From positions 1,364,001-1,428,000 of the forward strand of contig NZ_CP043474.1 of assembly GCF_008329645.1 (NCBI RefSeq): DNA of 64,000 nt, read 5' to 3'. The notes beneath the pieces are model-generated. The model made no database searches. It saw only the letters and a program-made list of their open reading frames with translations, and was not told where the DNA came from. The stretch is from Mycolicibacterium grossiae. Its GTDB lineage: Bacteria; Actinomycetota; Actinomycetes; Mycobacteriales; Mycobacteriaceae. The translations under genes and the position numbers were made by a program. Position 1 is the stretch's first letter. Every line of letters starts with the position of its first letter. This document shows, piece by piece, positions 17,654-26,595 of this stretch.

Positions 17654-20276
17654 CGAGAACCGGCACAGCAGGCCCGCCCACGACGTCCCCCGGGGACCGG
17701 CGGCCGGCCCTGCCGGGCCCGCCGCCCAACGCCCCGAGCCGCCCGCGGGTCCGCGCCCGCCCGTCGGCTCACCGCCACCCGTCGCCCCACGCCCGGCGGA
17801 GCCCCCACGCCCGGCGGAGGCGCCACGCCCGTCCGACGCGCAGCGCCCGCCGCAGCCGCCCCCGGGCGGCAACCGTCCCGACGCGGGACGCCCGGCCACC
17901 CCGCCCCGCGGCCCCGCGACCCCCGACGATCGGCGCACCATGGTGCTGCCGCCGGTGCGGGAACCGTCGGACCCGCGCTTGCGCGACCCCATCGACGTCG
18001 TCAAGCGCGCGCTCGACGGCGCACCGCCCCAGAAGCCACCGCCACCCGGCCTGCCGCCGCGCACCGGCGGCCCCGGTGGTCCGGGCGGCCCGGACGGCCG
18101 CCCACCGAAAGCCGGCCCGCAGATCAACTGGAAGTGGGTGCGGCGCGGGCTGATCGTCGCCGCGATCGCCGCGGTCCTGCTGCCGATCGTCACGTTCGCC
18201 ATGGCCTACCTCATCGTCGAGGTGCCCAAGCCCGGTGACATCCGCACCGCACAGGTGTCGACGATCCTCGCCAGCGACGGCAGTGAGCTGGCACGCATCG
18301 TGCCGCCCGAGGGCAACCGCGTCGACGTCAACATCGACCAGATCCCGGTGCACGTGCGCGACGCGGCGATGGCCGCCGAGGACCGCGACTTCTACTCCAA
18401 CCCGGGGTTCTCCTTCACCGGCTTCGCGCGGGCGTTCAAGAACAACATCTTCGGTGGGGATCTACAGGGTGGCTCCACCATCACGCAGCAGTACGTGAAG
18501 AACGCGCTCGTCGGCGACGCACGGTCCGGGGTCGGCGGCCTGGTCCGCAAGGCCAAGGAACTCGTCATCTCGACGAAGATGTCCCGCGAGTGGACCAAGG
18601 ACGCGGTGCTGCAGTCCTACCTCAACATCATCTACTTCGGCCGTGGCGCGTACGGCGTGGCCGCCGCGTCGGAGGCCTACTTCGCCAAGCCGGTCGAGCA
18701 GCTGACGGTCTCCGAGGGTGCGCTGCTGGCGGCGCTCATCCAGCGGCCCTCGACGCTCGACCCGGCCGTCGACCTCGAGGGTGCCACCGAGCGGTGGAAC
18801 TGGGTGCTCGACGGCATGGTGACGATGGGCGCGCTGTCCGAGAGCGACCGCGCCGCGCAGACGTTCCCGGTGACGGTGCCCCCGGAGCAGGCCCGCCAGG
18901 ACGATCAGACCAGCGGCCCCAACGGCCTCATCGAGCGGCAGGTCACCAAGGAGCTGCTCGACCTGTTCGACATCGACGAGCAGACGCTGAACACCGAGGG
19001 CCTGCAGATCACCACGACGATCGACCCGAAGGCGCAGAAGGCCGCCGAGGACGCCGTCACCGAGACGCTCGAGGGCCAGGAGCCCGACATGCGGTCGGCG
19101 GTCGTCTCCATCGACCCGCGCACCGGCGGGGTCAAGGCCTACTACGGCGGCAACGACGCCCAGGGCTTCGACTTCGCCCAGGCCGGCCTCCCGACGGGGT
19201 CGTCGTTCAAGGTCTTCGCACTGGTGGCTGCACTGCAACAGGGCATCGGCCTGGGCTACCAGATCGACAGCTCCCCGGTGACCGTCAACGGCATCACCAT
19301 CAACAACGTCGAGGGCGCCGGCTGCGGTACGTGCAGCATCGCCGAGGCACTCAAGCGGTCCCTGAACACCAGCTACTACCGGCTGATGCTCAAGCTGAAG
19401 AAGGGCCCGCAGGACGTGGCCGACGCGGCGCACACCGCGGGCGTCGCGGAGAGCTTCCCCGGCGTCGACCACACGCTCAGCGAGGACGGCAAGGGCGGTC
19501 CGCCCAACAACGGCGTCGTGCTGGGGCAATACCAGTCCCGCGTCATCGACATGGCCTCGGCCTACGCCACGCTGGCCGCCTCCGGCGTCTACCACCGCCC
19601 GCACTTCGTGCAGAAGGTGGTGAACTCCGACGGCAAGGTGCTCTTCGACGCGGCCGACCAGAACGACGACGGCGAGCAGCGCATCGATAAGGCCGTCGCC
19701 GACAACGTCACCGCGGCCATGCAGCCGATCGCCGGATACTCCAACGGCCACAACCTGGCCGGCGGCCGGGTCTCGGCAGCCAAGACGGGCACCAACCAGC
19801 TCGGGGACACCGGCGCCAACCGCGACGCGTGGATGGTCGGCTACACGCCGTCGTTGTCGACGGCGGTCTGGGTGGGCACCACCGACGGCACCCGTCCGCT
19901 GGTGAACGCGTCGGGATCGCCGGTGTACGGCTCCGGGCTGCCGTCGGACATCTGGAAGGACACCATGGACGGCGCCCTCGACGGCACCGACAAGGAGACC
20001 TTCCCCAAGCCGACGTCCATCGGTGGATATGCCGGTGTGCCGCAAGCGCCGCCGCCCCCGCCGTCGACCACCGTCGCCCCGCCGCCGCCCTCGGAGACGG
20101 TCATCCAGCCGACGCTGGAGATCGCGCCGGGCATCACGATTCCGTTCGGTCCGCCGACCACGGTCACCGCGCCGCCGCCGGCCCCGGTCGGTGTCGACCC
20201 GAATGCGCCTCCGCCGGTGCCGGGTGATCCCGCGGCGACGCCGACCGTCACCGCGCCGCCTCCGCCGCCACCGTGA
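17646..20276 (+). CDS. ponA1: bifunctional penicillin-binding protein PonA1 (class A PBP)
   Basis: Peptidoglycan glycosyltransferase and DD-transpeptidase, 876 residues, the main class A PBP of mycobacterial polar growth. Order of parts: a Pro-rich cytoplasmic tail (1-163), one transmembrane helix (168-190), a GT51 domain with catalytic E245 in AEDRDFY and GGSTITQQYVKNAL, and a transpeptidase domain with S519SFK, S572LN and K713TG. A long Pro-rich extracellular tail (about 795-876) follows. The GTG start overlaps the preceding gene. GTGA at 20273-20276 couples it to the GT87 gene. Order and neighbours equal Rv0050. Confidence 0.97.
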   Translation: MNSENRHSRPAHDVPRGPAAGPAGPAAQRPEPPAGPRPPVGSPPPVAPRPAEPPRPAEAPRPSDAQRPPQPPPGGNRPDAGRPATPPRGPATPDDRRTMVLPPVREPSDPRLRDPIDVVKRALDGAPPQKPPPPGLPPRTGGPGGPGGPDGRPPKAGPQINWKWVRRGLIVAAIAAVLLPIVTFAMAYLIVEVPKPGDIRTAQVSTILASDGSELARIVPPEGNRVDVNIDQIPVHVRDAAMAAEDRDFYSNPGFSFTGFARAFKNNIFGGDLQGGSTITQQYVKNALVGDARSGVGGLVRKAKELVISTKMSREWTKDAVLQSYLNIIYFGRGAYGVAAASEAYFAKPVEQLTVSEGALLAALIQRPSTLDPAVDLEGATERWNWVLDGMVTMGALSESDRAAQTFPVTVPPEQARQDDQTSGPNGLIERQVTKELLDLFDIDEQTLNTEGLQITTTIDPKAQKAAEDAVTETLEGQEPDMRSAVVSIDPRTGGVKAYYGGNDAQGFDFAQAGLPTGSSFKVFALVAALQQGIGLGYQIDSSPVTVNGITINNVEGAGCGTCSIAEALKRSLNTSYYRLMLKLKKGPQDVADAAHTAGVAESFPGVDHTLSEDGKGGPPNNGVVLGQYQSRVIDMASAYATLAASGVYHRPHFVQKVVNSDGKVLFDAADQNDDGEQRIDKAVADNVTAAMQPIAGYSNGHNLAGGRVSAAKTGTNQLGDTGANRDAWMVGYTPSLSTAVWVGTTDGTRPLVNASGSPVYGSGLPSDIWKDTMDGALDGTDKETFPKPTSIGGYAGVPQAPPPPPSTTVAPPPPSETVIQPTLEIAPGITIPFGPPTTVTAPPPAPVGVDPNAPPPVPGDPAATPTVTAPPPPPP

Positions 20277-21916
20277 CGGGCGACGACCCCGACCGCCCGA
20301 CGGCGTCCCCCCGGGAACGCGTCGACACCCGCAGCGCCGACGATCGCGATCTGCCCAGCCGCACCGACGTGACGGTCCGCGCGCTGTCGGGTCTCGTCGG
20401 CGGTCCGGTCGGCCGGCACGCCGTGATCGGACGGGCACGGTTTCTCACCCCGCTGCGGGTGATGATCGCCATCGCCCTGCTCTTCCTGGCGTTCGGCTAC
20501 TCGACCAAGGCGGCGTGCCTGCAGTCGACCGACACCGGGACCGCCGACCAGCGGGTCGCGGTGTGGGAGAACCAGCGTGCCTACTACGAATTCTGCTACT
20601 CCGACACCGTGCCGCTGTACACCGCGGAACTGCTGAACCAGGGCAAGTTCCCGTACAAGTCGAGCTGGATCGAGAAGGACGGCGAGGGCCGGCCGCAGAC
20701 GCAGTACGACGGATCCCCGGCGATCCGGTACATGGAGTATCCGGTCCTGACGGGGCTCTACCAGTACGTGTCGATGACGCTGGCGAAGACGTACACCGCG
20801 CTCACCAAGCTCGTCGCCGTGCCGATCGTGGCCGAGGTGGTGATGTTCTTCAACATCTCGGCCTTCGGGCTCGCGCTGGCGTGGCTGGCGACGGTGTGGG
20901 CGACGTCGCTGCTCGCCGGACGCCGGATATGGGATGCGGCGATCGTGGCGGCGTCCCCGCTGCTGATCTTCCAGATCTTCACCAACTTCGACGCCCTCGC
21001 GACGGCGGCCGCGATGGGCGCGCTGCTGGCGTGGTCACGGCGCCGACCCGTGCTGGCCGGTGCGCTGATCGGCATCGGCGTGGCGCTCAAGCTCTACCCG
21101 CTGCTGCTCCTGCTGCCGATACTCGTGCTCGCCGTGCGCACCGGTCGGCTCCGCGAGGCGGAGCGCACCGTCGTGGCGGCGGTGCTGACGTGGCTGGTGG
21201 TGAATCTGCCGATCCTGCTGCTGTTCCCGCGCGGCTGGTCGGAGTTCTTCCGGCTGAATACCCGTCGCGGCGACGACATGGACTCCCTCTACAACGTGGT
21301 GAAGTCCTTCACCGGGTGGCGTGGGTTCGACCACGACCTCGGCTTCTGGGAGCCGCCGACGGTGCTCAACGGCGTCACCGCGGTGCTCTTCGCGGTGTGC
21401 TGCGTCGGCATCGCCTACCTGGCCCTGACGGCCCGCCAACGGCCGCGGCTCGCACAGCTGGCGTTCCTCGTGGTGGCGGCCTTCCTGCTGACGAACAAGG
21501 TGTGGAGCCCGCAGTACTCGCTGTGGCTGGTGCCGCTCGCCGCGTTGGCGCTGCCCCATCGCCGAATCCTGTTGGCGTGGATGACGATCGATGCGCTGGT
21601 GTGGATTCCACGCATGCTGTTCCTCTACGGCGAGGCGAAGATGGGTCTGCCCGAGCAGTGGTTCACCACCACGGTGCTGCTGCGCGACGTCGCGGTCGCC
21701 GGCCTCTGCGTGCTGGTGATCCGCCAGATCCGCCGGCCCGAACTCGACCTGGTGCGCTGGGGAGGACGGGTCGACGATCCGTCCGGCGGCGTCTTCGACG
21801 ATGCGCCGGACGACCCGCCGCGCTGGCTGCCGGAGTCCTGGCGACCGGGTGCGGCGCGGCCGTGGCGGCGTCCCCGCGCGGTGGATCTCGACCGCGAACT
21901 CGAGCCGACGGTGTGA
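20273..21916 (+). CDS. GT87/DUF2029 polytopic membrane glycosyltransferase
   Basis: Integral membrane protein of 547 residues, corresponding to Rv0051. About ten hydrophobic helices begin near residue 62. The large first external loop (about 82-160) contains the acidic segments expected of GT-C enzymes that use polyprenyl-phosphate sugars. DUF2029/GT87 contains mycobacterial mannosyltransferases of the PimE type, but this branch has no assigned acceptor. Its overlap with ponA1 (GTGA) suggests a wall or envelope glycan role. The C-terminal 60 residues are polar and cytoplasmic. Confidence 0.85.
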   Translation: MTGDDPDRPTASPRERVDTRSADDRDLPSRTDVTVRALSGLVGGPVGRHAVIGRARFLTPLRVMIAIALLFLAFGYSTKAACLQSTDTGTADQRVAVWENQRAYYEFCYSDTVPLYTAELLNQGKFPYKSSWIEKDGEGRPQTQYDGSPAIRYMEYPVLTGLYQYVSMTLAKTYTALTKLVAVPIVAEVVMFFNISAFGLALAWLATVWATSLLAGRRIWDAAIVAASPLLIFQIFTNFDALATAAAMGALLAWSRRRPVLAGALIGIGVALKLYPLLLLLPILVLAVRTGRLREAERTVVAAVLTWLVVNLPILLLFPRGWSEFFRLNTRRGDDMDSLYNVVKSFTGWRGFDHDLGFWEPPTVLNGVTAVLFAVCCVGIAYLALTARQRPRLAQLAFLVVAAFLLTNKVWSPQYSLWLVPLAALALPHRRILLAWMTIDALVWIPRMLFLYGEAKMGLPEQWFTTTVLLRDVAVAGLCVLVIRQIRRPELDLVRWGGRVDDPSGGVFDDAPDDPPRWLPESWRPGAARPWRRPRAVDLDRELEPTV

Positions 21917-21921
21917 CGGAT

Positions 21922-21951
21922 TTGGCTGGTCAGCGACGGTTCCTGTAGCCT
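21922..21951 (+). promoter_or_regulatory. candidate promoter of the rpsF operon
   Basis: TTGGCT (21922-21927) and TAGCCT (21946-21951) are separated by 18 bases, starting six bases after the GT87 stop. A short hairpin, CCACGG-AGAGA-CCGTGG, lies in the leader at about 21979-21995, before the strong GGAGGTGATGAGG binding site of rpsF. No sequence match to a known S6:S18 leader motif could be tested. Confidence 0.45.
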
Positions 21952-22031
21952 GAGCCGGTTGCCGACGCAGGCGACCCTCCTGCCACGGAGAGACCGTGGC
22001 CGTCACGACCATAGGAGGTGATGAGGTCTTC

Positions 22032-22322
22032 ATGCGTCCATACGAAATCATGATCATTCTCGATCCCACTCTCGACGAGCGGACTGTGTCCCCGTCGTTG
22101 GAGACGTTCCTGAACGTCATCCGCAAGGACGGTGGCTCGGTCGACAAGGTCGACATCTGGGGCCGTCGCCGTCTCGCCTACGAGATCGCCAAGCACGGCG
22201 AGGGCATCTACGCCGTCGTCGACGTCAAGGCGGAACCGGCCACCGTGTCCGAGCTGGATCGTCAGTTGAACCTGAACGAGTCCGTGCTGCGGACCAAGGT
22301 GATGCGGACCGACAAGCACTAG
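22032..22322 (+). CDS. rpsF: 30S ribosomal protein S6
   Basis: Ribosomal protein bS6, 96 residues, partner of S18 in the platform of the small subunit. The sequence [19 protein letters not shown] and the [17 protein letters not shown] core are typical. The ATG at 22032 follows GGAGGTGATGAGG at a proper distance, so the in-frame codons upstream are not used. It is the first gene of the rpsF-ssb-rpsR-rplI operon (Rv0053-Rv0056 order). Confidence 0.97.
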   Translation: MRPYEIMIILDPTLDERTVSPSLETFLNVIRKDGGSVDKVDIWGRRRLAYEIAKHGEGIYAVVDVKAEPATVSELDRQLNLNESVLRTKVMRTDKH

Positions 22323-22408
22323 TCGCCAAGGCGACGTGCTCGTCGTGGTGGGGCCGTAGGCTCGCCTGCGACCGAACTTCGAGCACGCATGCATCTTCAG
22401 GAGAAAAC

Positions 22409-22918
22409 GTGGCTGGTGACACCATCCTCACCGTCGTCGGGAATCTGACCGCCGACCCCGAACTGCGCTTCACCCCGTCGGGGGCTGCCGTCGCGAACTT
22501 CACCGTCGCGTCGACGCCCCGCACCTTCGACCGCCAGAGTGGCGAGTGGAAGGACGGCGAGGCGCTGTTCCTGCGGTGCAACATCTGGCGCGAGGCGGCC
22601 GAGAACGTCGCCGAGAGCCTGACGCGTGGCTCGCGGGTCATCGTGCAGGGACGGCTCAAGCAGCGGTCCTTCGAGACCCGCGAGGGCGAGAAGCGCACCG
22701 TCGTGGAACTCGAGGTCGACGAGATCGGCCCGTCGCTGCGCTACGCGACCGCCAAGGTGAACAAGGCGAGCCGTGGCGGTGGTGGCGGCGGCGGTGGTGG
22801 CTTCGGCTCCGGTGGCGGCGGGGGATCCCGCCCGGCCGAGCCGCCGCGCGACGACCCGTGGGGCAGTGCGCCCGCGTCGGGTTCGTTCAGCGGCGCCGAC
22901 GACGAGCCGCCCTTCTGA
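22409..22918 (+). CDS. ssb: single-stranded DNA-binding protein
   Basis: Replicative SSB of 169 residues. An OB-fold (1-112) begins [21 protein letters not shown] Gly-rich flexible linker and the acidic tip DDEPPF, the docking site for partner proteins, follow. The start is GTG at 22409 with CAGGAG upstream. Being between rpsF and rpsR, it is co-expressed with ribosomal proteins as in other bacteria. Between ssb and rpsR lies a GC-rich hairpin (GGCGCCG...CGGCGCC, about 22931-22967) that might set relative expression. Confidence 0.97.
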   Translation: MAGDTILTVVGNLTADPELRFTPSGAAVANFTVASTPRTFDRQSGEWKDGEALFLRCNIWREAAENVAESLTRGSRVIVQGRLKQRSFETREGEKRTVVELEVDEIGPSLRYATAKVNKASRGGGGGGGGGFGSGGGGGSRPAEPPRDDPWGSAPASGSFSGADDEPPF

Positions 22919-22986
22919 GCTGACTACGGCGCCGCGTCTTCCGCGGAAGCGACGGCGCCACTTCGTGAATCAAGAAAGAGAAAGAC

Positions 22987-23244
22987 ATGGCCAAGACCAG
23001 TACCAAGCGGCGGCCGGCCCCCGAGAAGCCGGTCAAGACCCGCAAGTGCGTGTTCTGCTCGAAGAAGGGGCAGGACATCGACTACAAGGACACGGCGCTG
23101 CTGCGCACCTACATCAGCGAGCGCGGCAAGATCCGCGCCCGCCGGGTGACGGGCAACTGCGTGCAGCACCAGCGCGACATCGCCGTGGCGGTGAAGAACG
23201 CCCGCGAGGTCGCTCTGCTGCCGTTCACGTCGTCGACGCGATAG
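22987..23244 (+). CDS. rpsR: 30S ribosomal protein S18, zinc-binding (C+) form
   Basis: Ribosomal protein bS18, 85 residues. It carries the cysteines CVFC near the N-terminus and a further C in VTGNC, so it is the zinc-binding C+ form, matching rpsR1 (Rv0055) of M. tuberculosis. Mycobacteria usually hold a second, cysteine-free S18 under Zur control elsewhere; that copy is not in this window. AAGAAAGAGAAAGAC precedes the ATG. Confidence 0.97.
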   Translation: MAKTSTKRRPAPEKPVKTRKCVFCSKKGQDIDYKDTALLRTYISERGKIRARRVTGNCVQHQRDIAVAVKNAREVALLPFTSSTR

Positions 23245-23256
23245 GGAGTACGAACG

Positions 23257-23712
23257 ATGAAACTGATTCTCACCGCAGAGGTCGACCACCTTGGTTCGGC
23301 CGGCGACACCGTCGAGGTGAAGGACGGCTACGGCCGTAACTACCTGCTCCCGCGCGGGCTGGCCATCGTGGCGTCCCGTGGCGCCGAGCGGCAGGCGGCC
23401 GAGATCCGTCGGGCCCGCGACACGAAGACCGTCCGCGACCGCGAGCATGCCGTCGAGTTGAAGACGGCCATCGAGGGCCTGGGCGACGTGTCGCTGCCCG
23501 TCCGCACCGCGGGCGCCAGCGGCAAGCTGTTCGGCTCGGTGACGGCCGCCGACGTGGTCGCCGCCATCAAGAAGGCCGGCGGCCCGAACCTCGACAAGCG
23601 CACCGTCGACCTGCCGAAGTCGCACATCAAGTCGGTCGGCACGCACCAGGTCGACGTCCGGCTGCACCCCGAGGTGCACGCGGCGCTCTCGCTGGCCGTC
23701 GTCTCGGAGTAA
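23257..23712 (+). CDS. rplI: 50S ribosomal protein L9
   Basis: Ribosomal protein bL9, 151 residues. The N-terminal rRNA-binding domain has the signature [29 protein letters not shown] long connecting helix (about 45-75) and a C-terminal domain follow. It begins 12 bases after rpsR with GGGAG upstream and closes the operon. Its stop codon lies inside the first unit of a short tandem repeat (23701-23744). Confidence 0.97.
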   Translation: MKLILTAEVDHLGSAGDTVEVKDGYGRNYLLPRGLAIVASRGAERQAAEIRRARDTKTVRDREHAVELKTAIEGLGDVSLPVRTAGASGKLFGSVTAADVVAAIKKAGGPNLDKRTVDLPKSHIKSVGTHQVDVRLHPEVHAALSLAVVSE

Positions 23713-23744
23713 CTCCGTCTCGGAGTAATTCCGTTTCGGAGTAG
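23701..23744 (+). repeat. 16-bp tandem repeat spanning the rplI stop codon
   Basis: Three successive units GTCTCGGAGTAACTCC, GTCTCGGAGTAATTCC and GTTTCGGAGTAG run from 23701 to 23744. The first contains the last codons and TAA stop of rplI. Each unit carries an in-phase-looking stop, so it probably arose by slippage duplication of the gene end. Confidence 0.75.
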
Positions 23745-23783
23745 TAGCGCGGCGTCGCCGCGGTAGCGCGACAGCACTCATCC

Positions 23784-23818
23784 GCCCGGGTGGAGACGTG
23801 ATCAGTCTCCACCCGGGC
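23784..23818 (+). terminator. intrinsic-like terminator of the rpsF-rplI operon
   Basis: A perfect 14-bp stem (GCCCGGGTGGAGAC at 23784-23797, complement at 23805-23818) with a 7-base loop lies 71 bases beyond rplI. It is one of the strongest hairpins in the window. Only a weak T-containing stretch follows, as is usual in mycobacteria. Confidence 0.75.
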
Positions 23819-23951
23819 GTTGCTGTCGGTGCTGGCGAACTTTCCCCGCGGTTTCTGGTACAGCGAAGCCACCAGCTGTTAACCTCGTCGGCCATTGCGC
23901 GCAACGCAACACGCCCGGTACGTCAACTCGGCGCGACACGCCGCAGCAATT

Positions 23952-24081
23952 CGCATCCACAGCTTGACGGCTGTCCAGTGAGCTTTTGATCTGCAGCGAC
24001 GTCGATGTCGACCCGTGTTGTGCACAGGTTGTCCCCAACCACTCAACATGGCTGTCCTCGCCTATCCACACGCCATCCACA
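23952..24081 (+). promoter_or_regulatory. cluster of DnaA-box-like 9-mers upstream of dnaB
   Basis: Within 130 bases five same-strand 9-mers resemble the DnaA box TTGTCCACA/TTATCCACA: GCATCCACA (23952), TTGTGCACA (24018), TTGTCCCCA (24029), CTATCCACA (24062) and CCATCCACA (24073). Three of them differ from a consensus box by one base. They lie 135-264 bases before the dnaB start, in the 503-base gap after rplI. That gap otherwise holds the tandem repeat, the terminator and a promoter. Confidence 0.5.
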
Positions 24082-24101
24082 GGTCCGTCAACAAGGGCGT
24101 C

Positions 24102-24129
24102 TTGCGGTCGGTCCAGCAACGTCTAACGT
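24102..24129 (+). promoter_or_regulatory. candidate dnaB promoter
   Basis: TTGCGG (24102-24107) and TAACGT (24124-24129, fitting TANNNT) are separated by 16 bases and precede the dnaB GTG by about 85 bases. The promoter lies just after the DnaA-box-like cluster. Confidence 0.4.
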
Positions 24130-24215
24130 AGGCCGCTGTCAGTGGATCGACGTAGCGTCGGGGGGAGCACGTCGAAAACGTGTTCGACTCGATTCACGGG
24201 AAGGTGGGACGCTTA

Positions 24216-26558
24216 GTGGCCGTCGTAGACGATCTGGGCCGTTCGGATGCCGAGGCTCCTCCCACCGGTGAGGACTACGGCCGCCAGCCTCCCCAGGACA
24301 TGGCCGCCGAGCAGTCCGTCCTGGGCGGCATGCTGCTGTCGAAGGACGCGATCGCCGACGTCCTGGAGAAGCTGCGACCCGGTGACTTCTACCGACCCGC
24401 CCACCAGAGCGTGTACGACGCGATCCTCGATCTCTACGGCCGGGGCGAGCCGGCCGATGCCGTCACCGTCGCCGCCGAACTCGAGCGCCGCGGCCTGCTC
24501 AAGCGCGTCGGCGGTCACCCCTACCTCCACACGCTCATCTCGACGGTGCCCACGGCGGCGAACGCCGGCTTCTACGCCGGCATCGTCGCGGAGAAGTCGT
24601 TGCTGCGCCGGCTCGTCGAGGCCGGCACCCGGGTGGTGCAGTACGGCTATGCGGGCGCCGACGGGGCCGACGTCGCCGACGTGGTGGATCGCGCCCAGGC
24701 CGAGATCTACGAGGTCACCGAGCGGCGGGCCACCGAAGACTTCGTCCCGCTCGAGGACCTGCTGCAGCCGACGATGGACGAGATCGACGCCATCGCCTCG
24801 CAGGGCGGCGTCTCGCGCGGCGTACCGACGGGCTTCGTCGAACTCGACGAGGTGACCAACGGGCTGCACGCCGGGCAGATGATCGTCGTCGCGGCCCGTC
24901 CCGGCATGGGTAAGGCGCTCTCGCTGGACACGCCGCTGCCGACGCCGACCGGCTGGACCACCATGGGCCAGGTCGCCGTCGGAGATCAGCTCATCGGCGC
25001 TGACGGCGTGCCGACCCGCGTGGTCGCTGCCACCGAGGTCATGGTGAATCGGCAGTGCTTCGAGGTCGAGTTCTCCGATGGGACGGTCATCGTCGCCGAC
25101 GCCGAACACCAGTGGCTGACCGAGGTTCCCGTGGTCGAGCGCCGCCGCGGCATGCCCCGGACCGAAGCCGCCGTGCGCACCACCCGCGACATCGCCGCAA
25201 CCGTCGACGCCCAGCACGCCGTGCCCAACACCCGGCCCCTGCGGACCGCGGACGCCGAACTGCCCGTGCCGCCCTACACGCTGGGCGCGTGGCTCGGTGA
25301 CGGGACCACGGCTGCCGCGCAGGTCGGCACCGCGGACCCCGAGGTCGTCATGCGCATCGAGGGCGAGGGCGAGGCCGGGCATTCCGTCGCGTCGACGTGG
25401 GCGCGGTTGCGCGCCGTCGGGGTGATCGGCAGCAGGCACATCCCGTCGACGTACCTGCGGGCATCGGAGCAGCAGCGGCGTGCGCTGCTCGCCGGCCTGC
25501 TGGACACCGACGGCACCGTCGCGGCTGACGGCTCGGTGCAGTTCTGCGTCACCGACGCCCGGATGGCGGCCGACGTGGCGGAACTCGTCGTGAGCCTCGG
25601 CTACCGCTGCCACACCGCCACCGCGCCGGTGCACGGCCGCAGCGCGGCGTCGTCGACGGCCTACACGCTGAGCTTCGACACCGACGACACGGTGTTCGGC
25701 ACCGAGCGAAAGATCATTCTGCACAAGGAACGTCAGCACGCGACCCGGACGAAGCGGGCCGTGTCGCGGCGCATCGTCGCCGTGCGGCCGGTGCCGAGCG
25801 TGCCGGTGCGGTGCGTCGAGGTCGACAACGCCGACCACCTGTACCTGGCGAGCCGGGCGATGGTGCCGACGCACAACTCGACGCTCGGCCTCGACTTCCT
25901 GCGGTCGTGCTCGATCAAGAACCGGCTGCCGAGCATCGTGTTCTCCCTCGAGATGAGCAAGACCGAGATCGTCATGCGCCTGCTCTCGGCCGAGGCGAAG
26001 ATCAAGCTCGCCGACATGCGCTCGGGTCGGATGAACGACGACGACTGGACCAAGCTCGCTCGCCGGATGAGCGAGATCAGCGAGGCGCCGCTGTACATCG
26101 ACGACTCGCCCAACCTCACCATGATGGAAATCCGCGCGAAAGCCCGCCGTCTGCACCAGAAGACGGGCCTGCGGCTGATCGTGCTGGACTACCTGCAGCT
26201 GATGACGTCGGGCAAGAAGGTGGAGTCCCGTCAGCAGGAGGTGTCGGAGTTCTCCCGCCAGATCAAGCTCCTGGCCAAGGAGCTCGAGGTGCCAGTGGTC
26301 GCGATGAGCCAGCTGAACCGCGGGCCCGAGCAGCGCACCGACAAGAAGCCGATGCTCGCCGACCTCCGTGAGTCGGGCTCGATCGAGCAGGACGCCGACA
26401 TGGTGATCCTGCTGCACCGCCCCGACGCGTTCGAGCGCGACGACCCTCGCGGCGGCGAAGCGGACCTCATCATCGCCAAACACCGTGCGGGCCCGACGAA
26501 GACGGTCACCGTCGCCCATCAGCTGCACCTGTCGCGGTTCGTGGACATGGCGCACTGA
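24216..26558 (+). CDS. dnaB: replicative DNA helicase DnaB with intein
   Basis: Hexameric 5'-3' replication-fork helicase, encoded as a 780-residue precursor with an intein in its P-loop. The N-extein (1-233) has the DnaB N-terminal domain (DYGRQPPQDMAAEQSVLGGM). The RecA-like domain is interrupted after GMGK, so Walker A (GMGK-STLG) is whole only after splicing. The C-extein (226 residues) has Walker B (LIVLDYLQLM) and the DnaB-type QLNRGPEQRTDKKPMLADLR. The ligated protein is 459 residues, normal for DnaB. The GTG at 24216 gives VAVVDDLG, matching the M. tuberculosis start. It corresponds to Rv0058. Confidence 0.97.
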   Translation: MAVVDDLGRSDAEAPPTGEDYGRQPPQDMAAEQSVLGGMLLSKDAIADVLEKLRPGDFYRPAHQSVYDAILDLYGRGEPADAVTVAAELERRGLLKRVGGHPYLHTLISTVPTAANAGFYAGIVAEKSLLRRLVEAGTRVVQYGYAGADGADVADVVDRAQAEIYEVTERRATEDFVPLEDLLQPTMDEIDAIASQGGVSRGVPTGFVELDEVTNGLHAGQMIVVAARPGMGKALSLDTPLPTPTGWTTMGQVAVGDQLIGADGVPTRVVAATEVMVNRQCFEVEFSDGTVIVADAEHQWLTEVPVVERRRGMPRTEAAVRTTRDIAATVDAQHAVPNTRPLRTADAELPVPPYTLGAWLGDGTTAAAQVGTADPEVVMRIEGEGEAGHSVASTWARLRAVGVIGSRHIPSTYLRASEQQRRALLAGLLDTDGTVAADGSVQFCVTDARMAADVAELVVSLGYRCHTATAPVHGRSAASSTAYTLSFDTDDTVFGTERKIILHKERQHATRTKRAVSRRIVAVRPVPSVPVRCVEVDNADHLYLASRAMVPTHNSTLGLDFLRSCSIKNRLPSIVFSLEMSKTEIVMRLLSAEAKIKLADMRSGRMNDDDWTKLARRMSEISEAPLYIDDSPNLTMMEIRAKARRLHQKTGLRLIVLDYLQLMTSGKKVESRQQEVSEFSRQIKLLAKELEVPVVAMSQLNRGPEQRTDKKPMLADLRESGSIEQDADMVILLHRPDAFERDDPRGGEADLIIAKHRAGPTKTVTVAHQLHLSRFVDMAH
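24915..25877 (+). other. class 3 intein with LAGLIDADG endonuclease in DnaB
   Basis: A 321-residue in-frame protein-splicing element inside the helicase P-loop. It starts with Ala instead of Cys/Ser and ends ...PTHN before the C-extein Ser. The class 3 signature is complete: Trp67 in DAEHQW (block B), Cys300 in VRCVEVD (block F) and Thr319 in VPTHN (block G), with His320-Asn321 at the end. Two LAGLIDADG-type motifs, YTLGAWLGDG (121-130) and LLAGLLDTDG (191-200), keep their acidic residues, so the homing endonuclease may be active. Mycobacterial DnaB inteins at this site are known. Confidence 0.93.
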
Positions 26559-26595
26559 GGGGCGTAGCCGACAGGGCGAAACCTACACTCGAGTG

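Noticed and set aside
24213..26555. A 780-codon open frame antisense to dnaB, and similar long antisense frames over leuS, ponA1 and the amidase
   Set aside because: These are shadows of high-GC coding sequence. Their products are Arg/Gly/Val-rich with no recognisable domain, while the opposite strand encodes clear conserved proteins.
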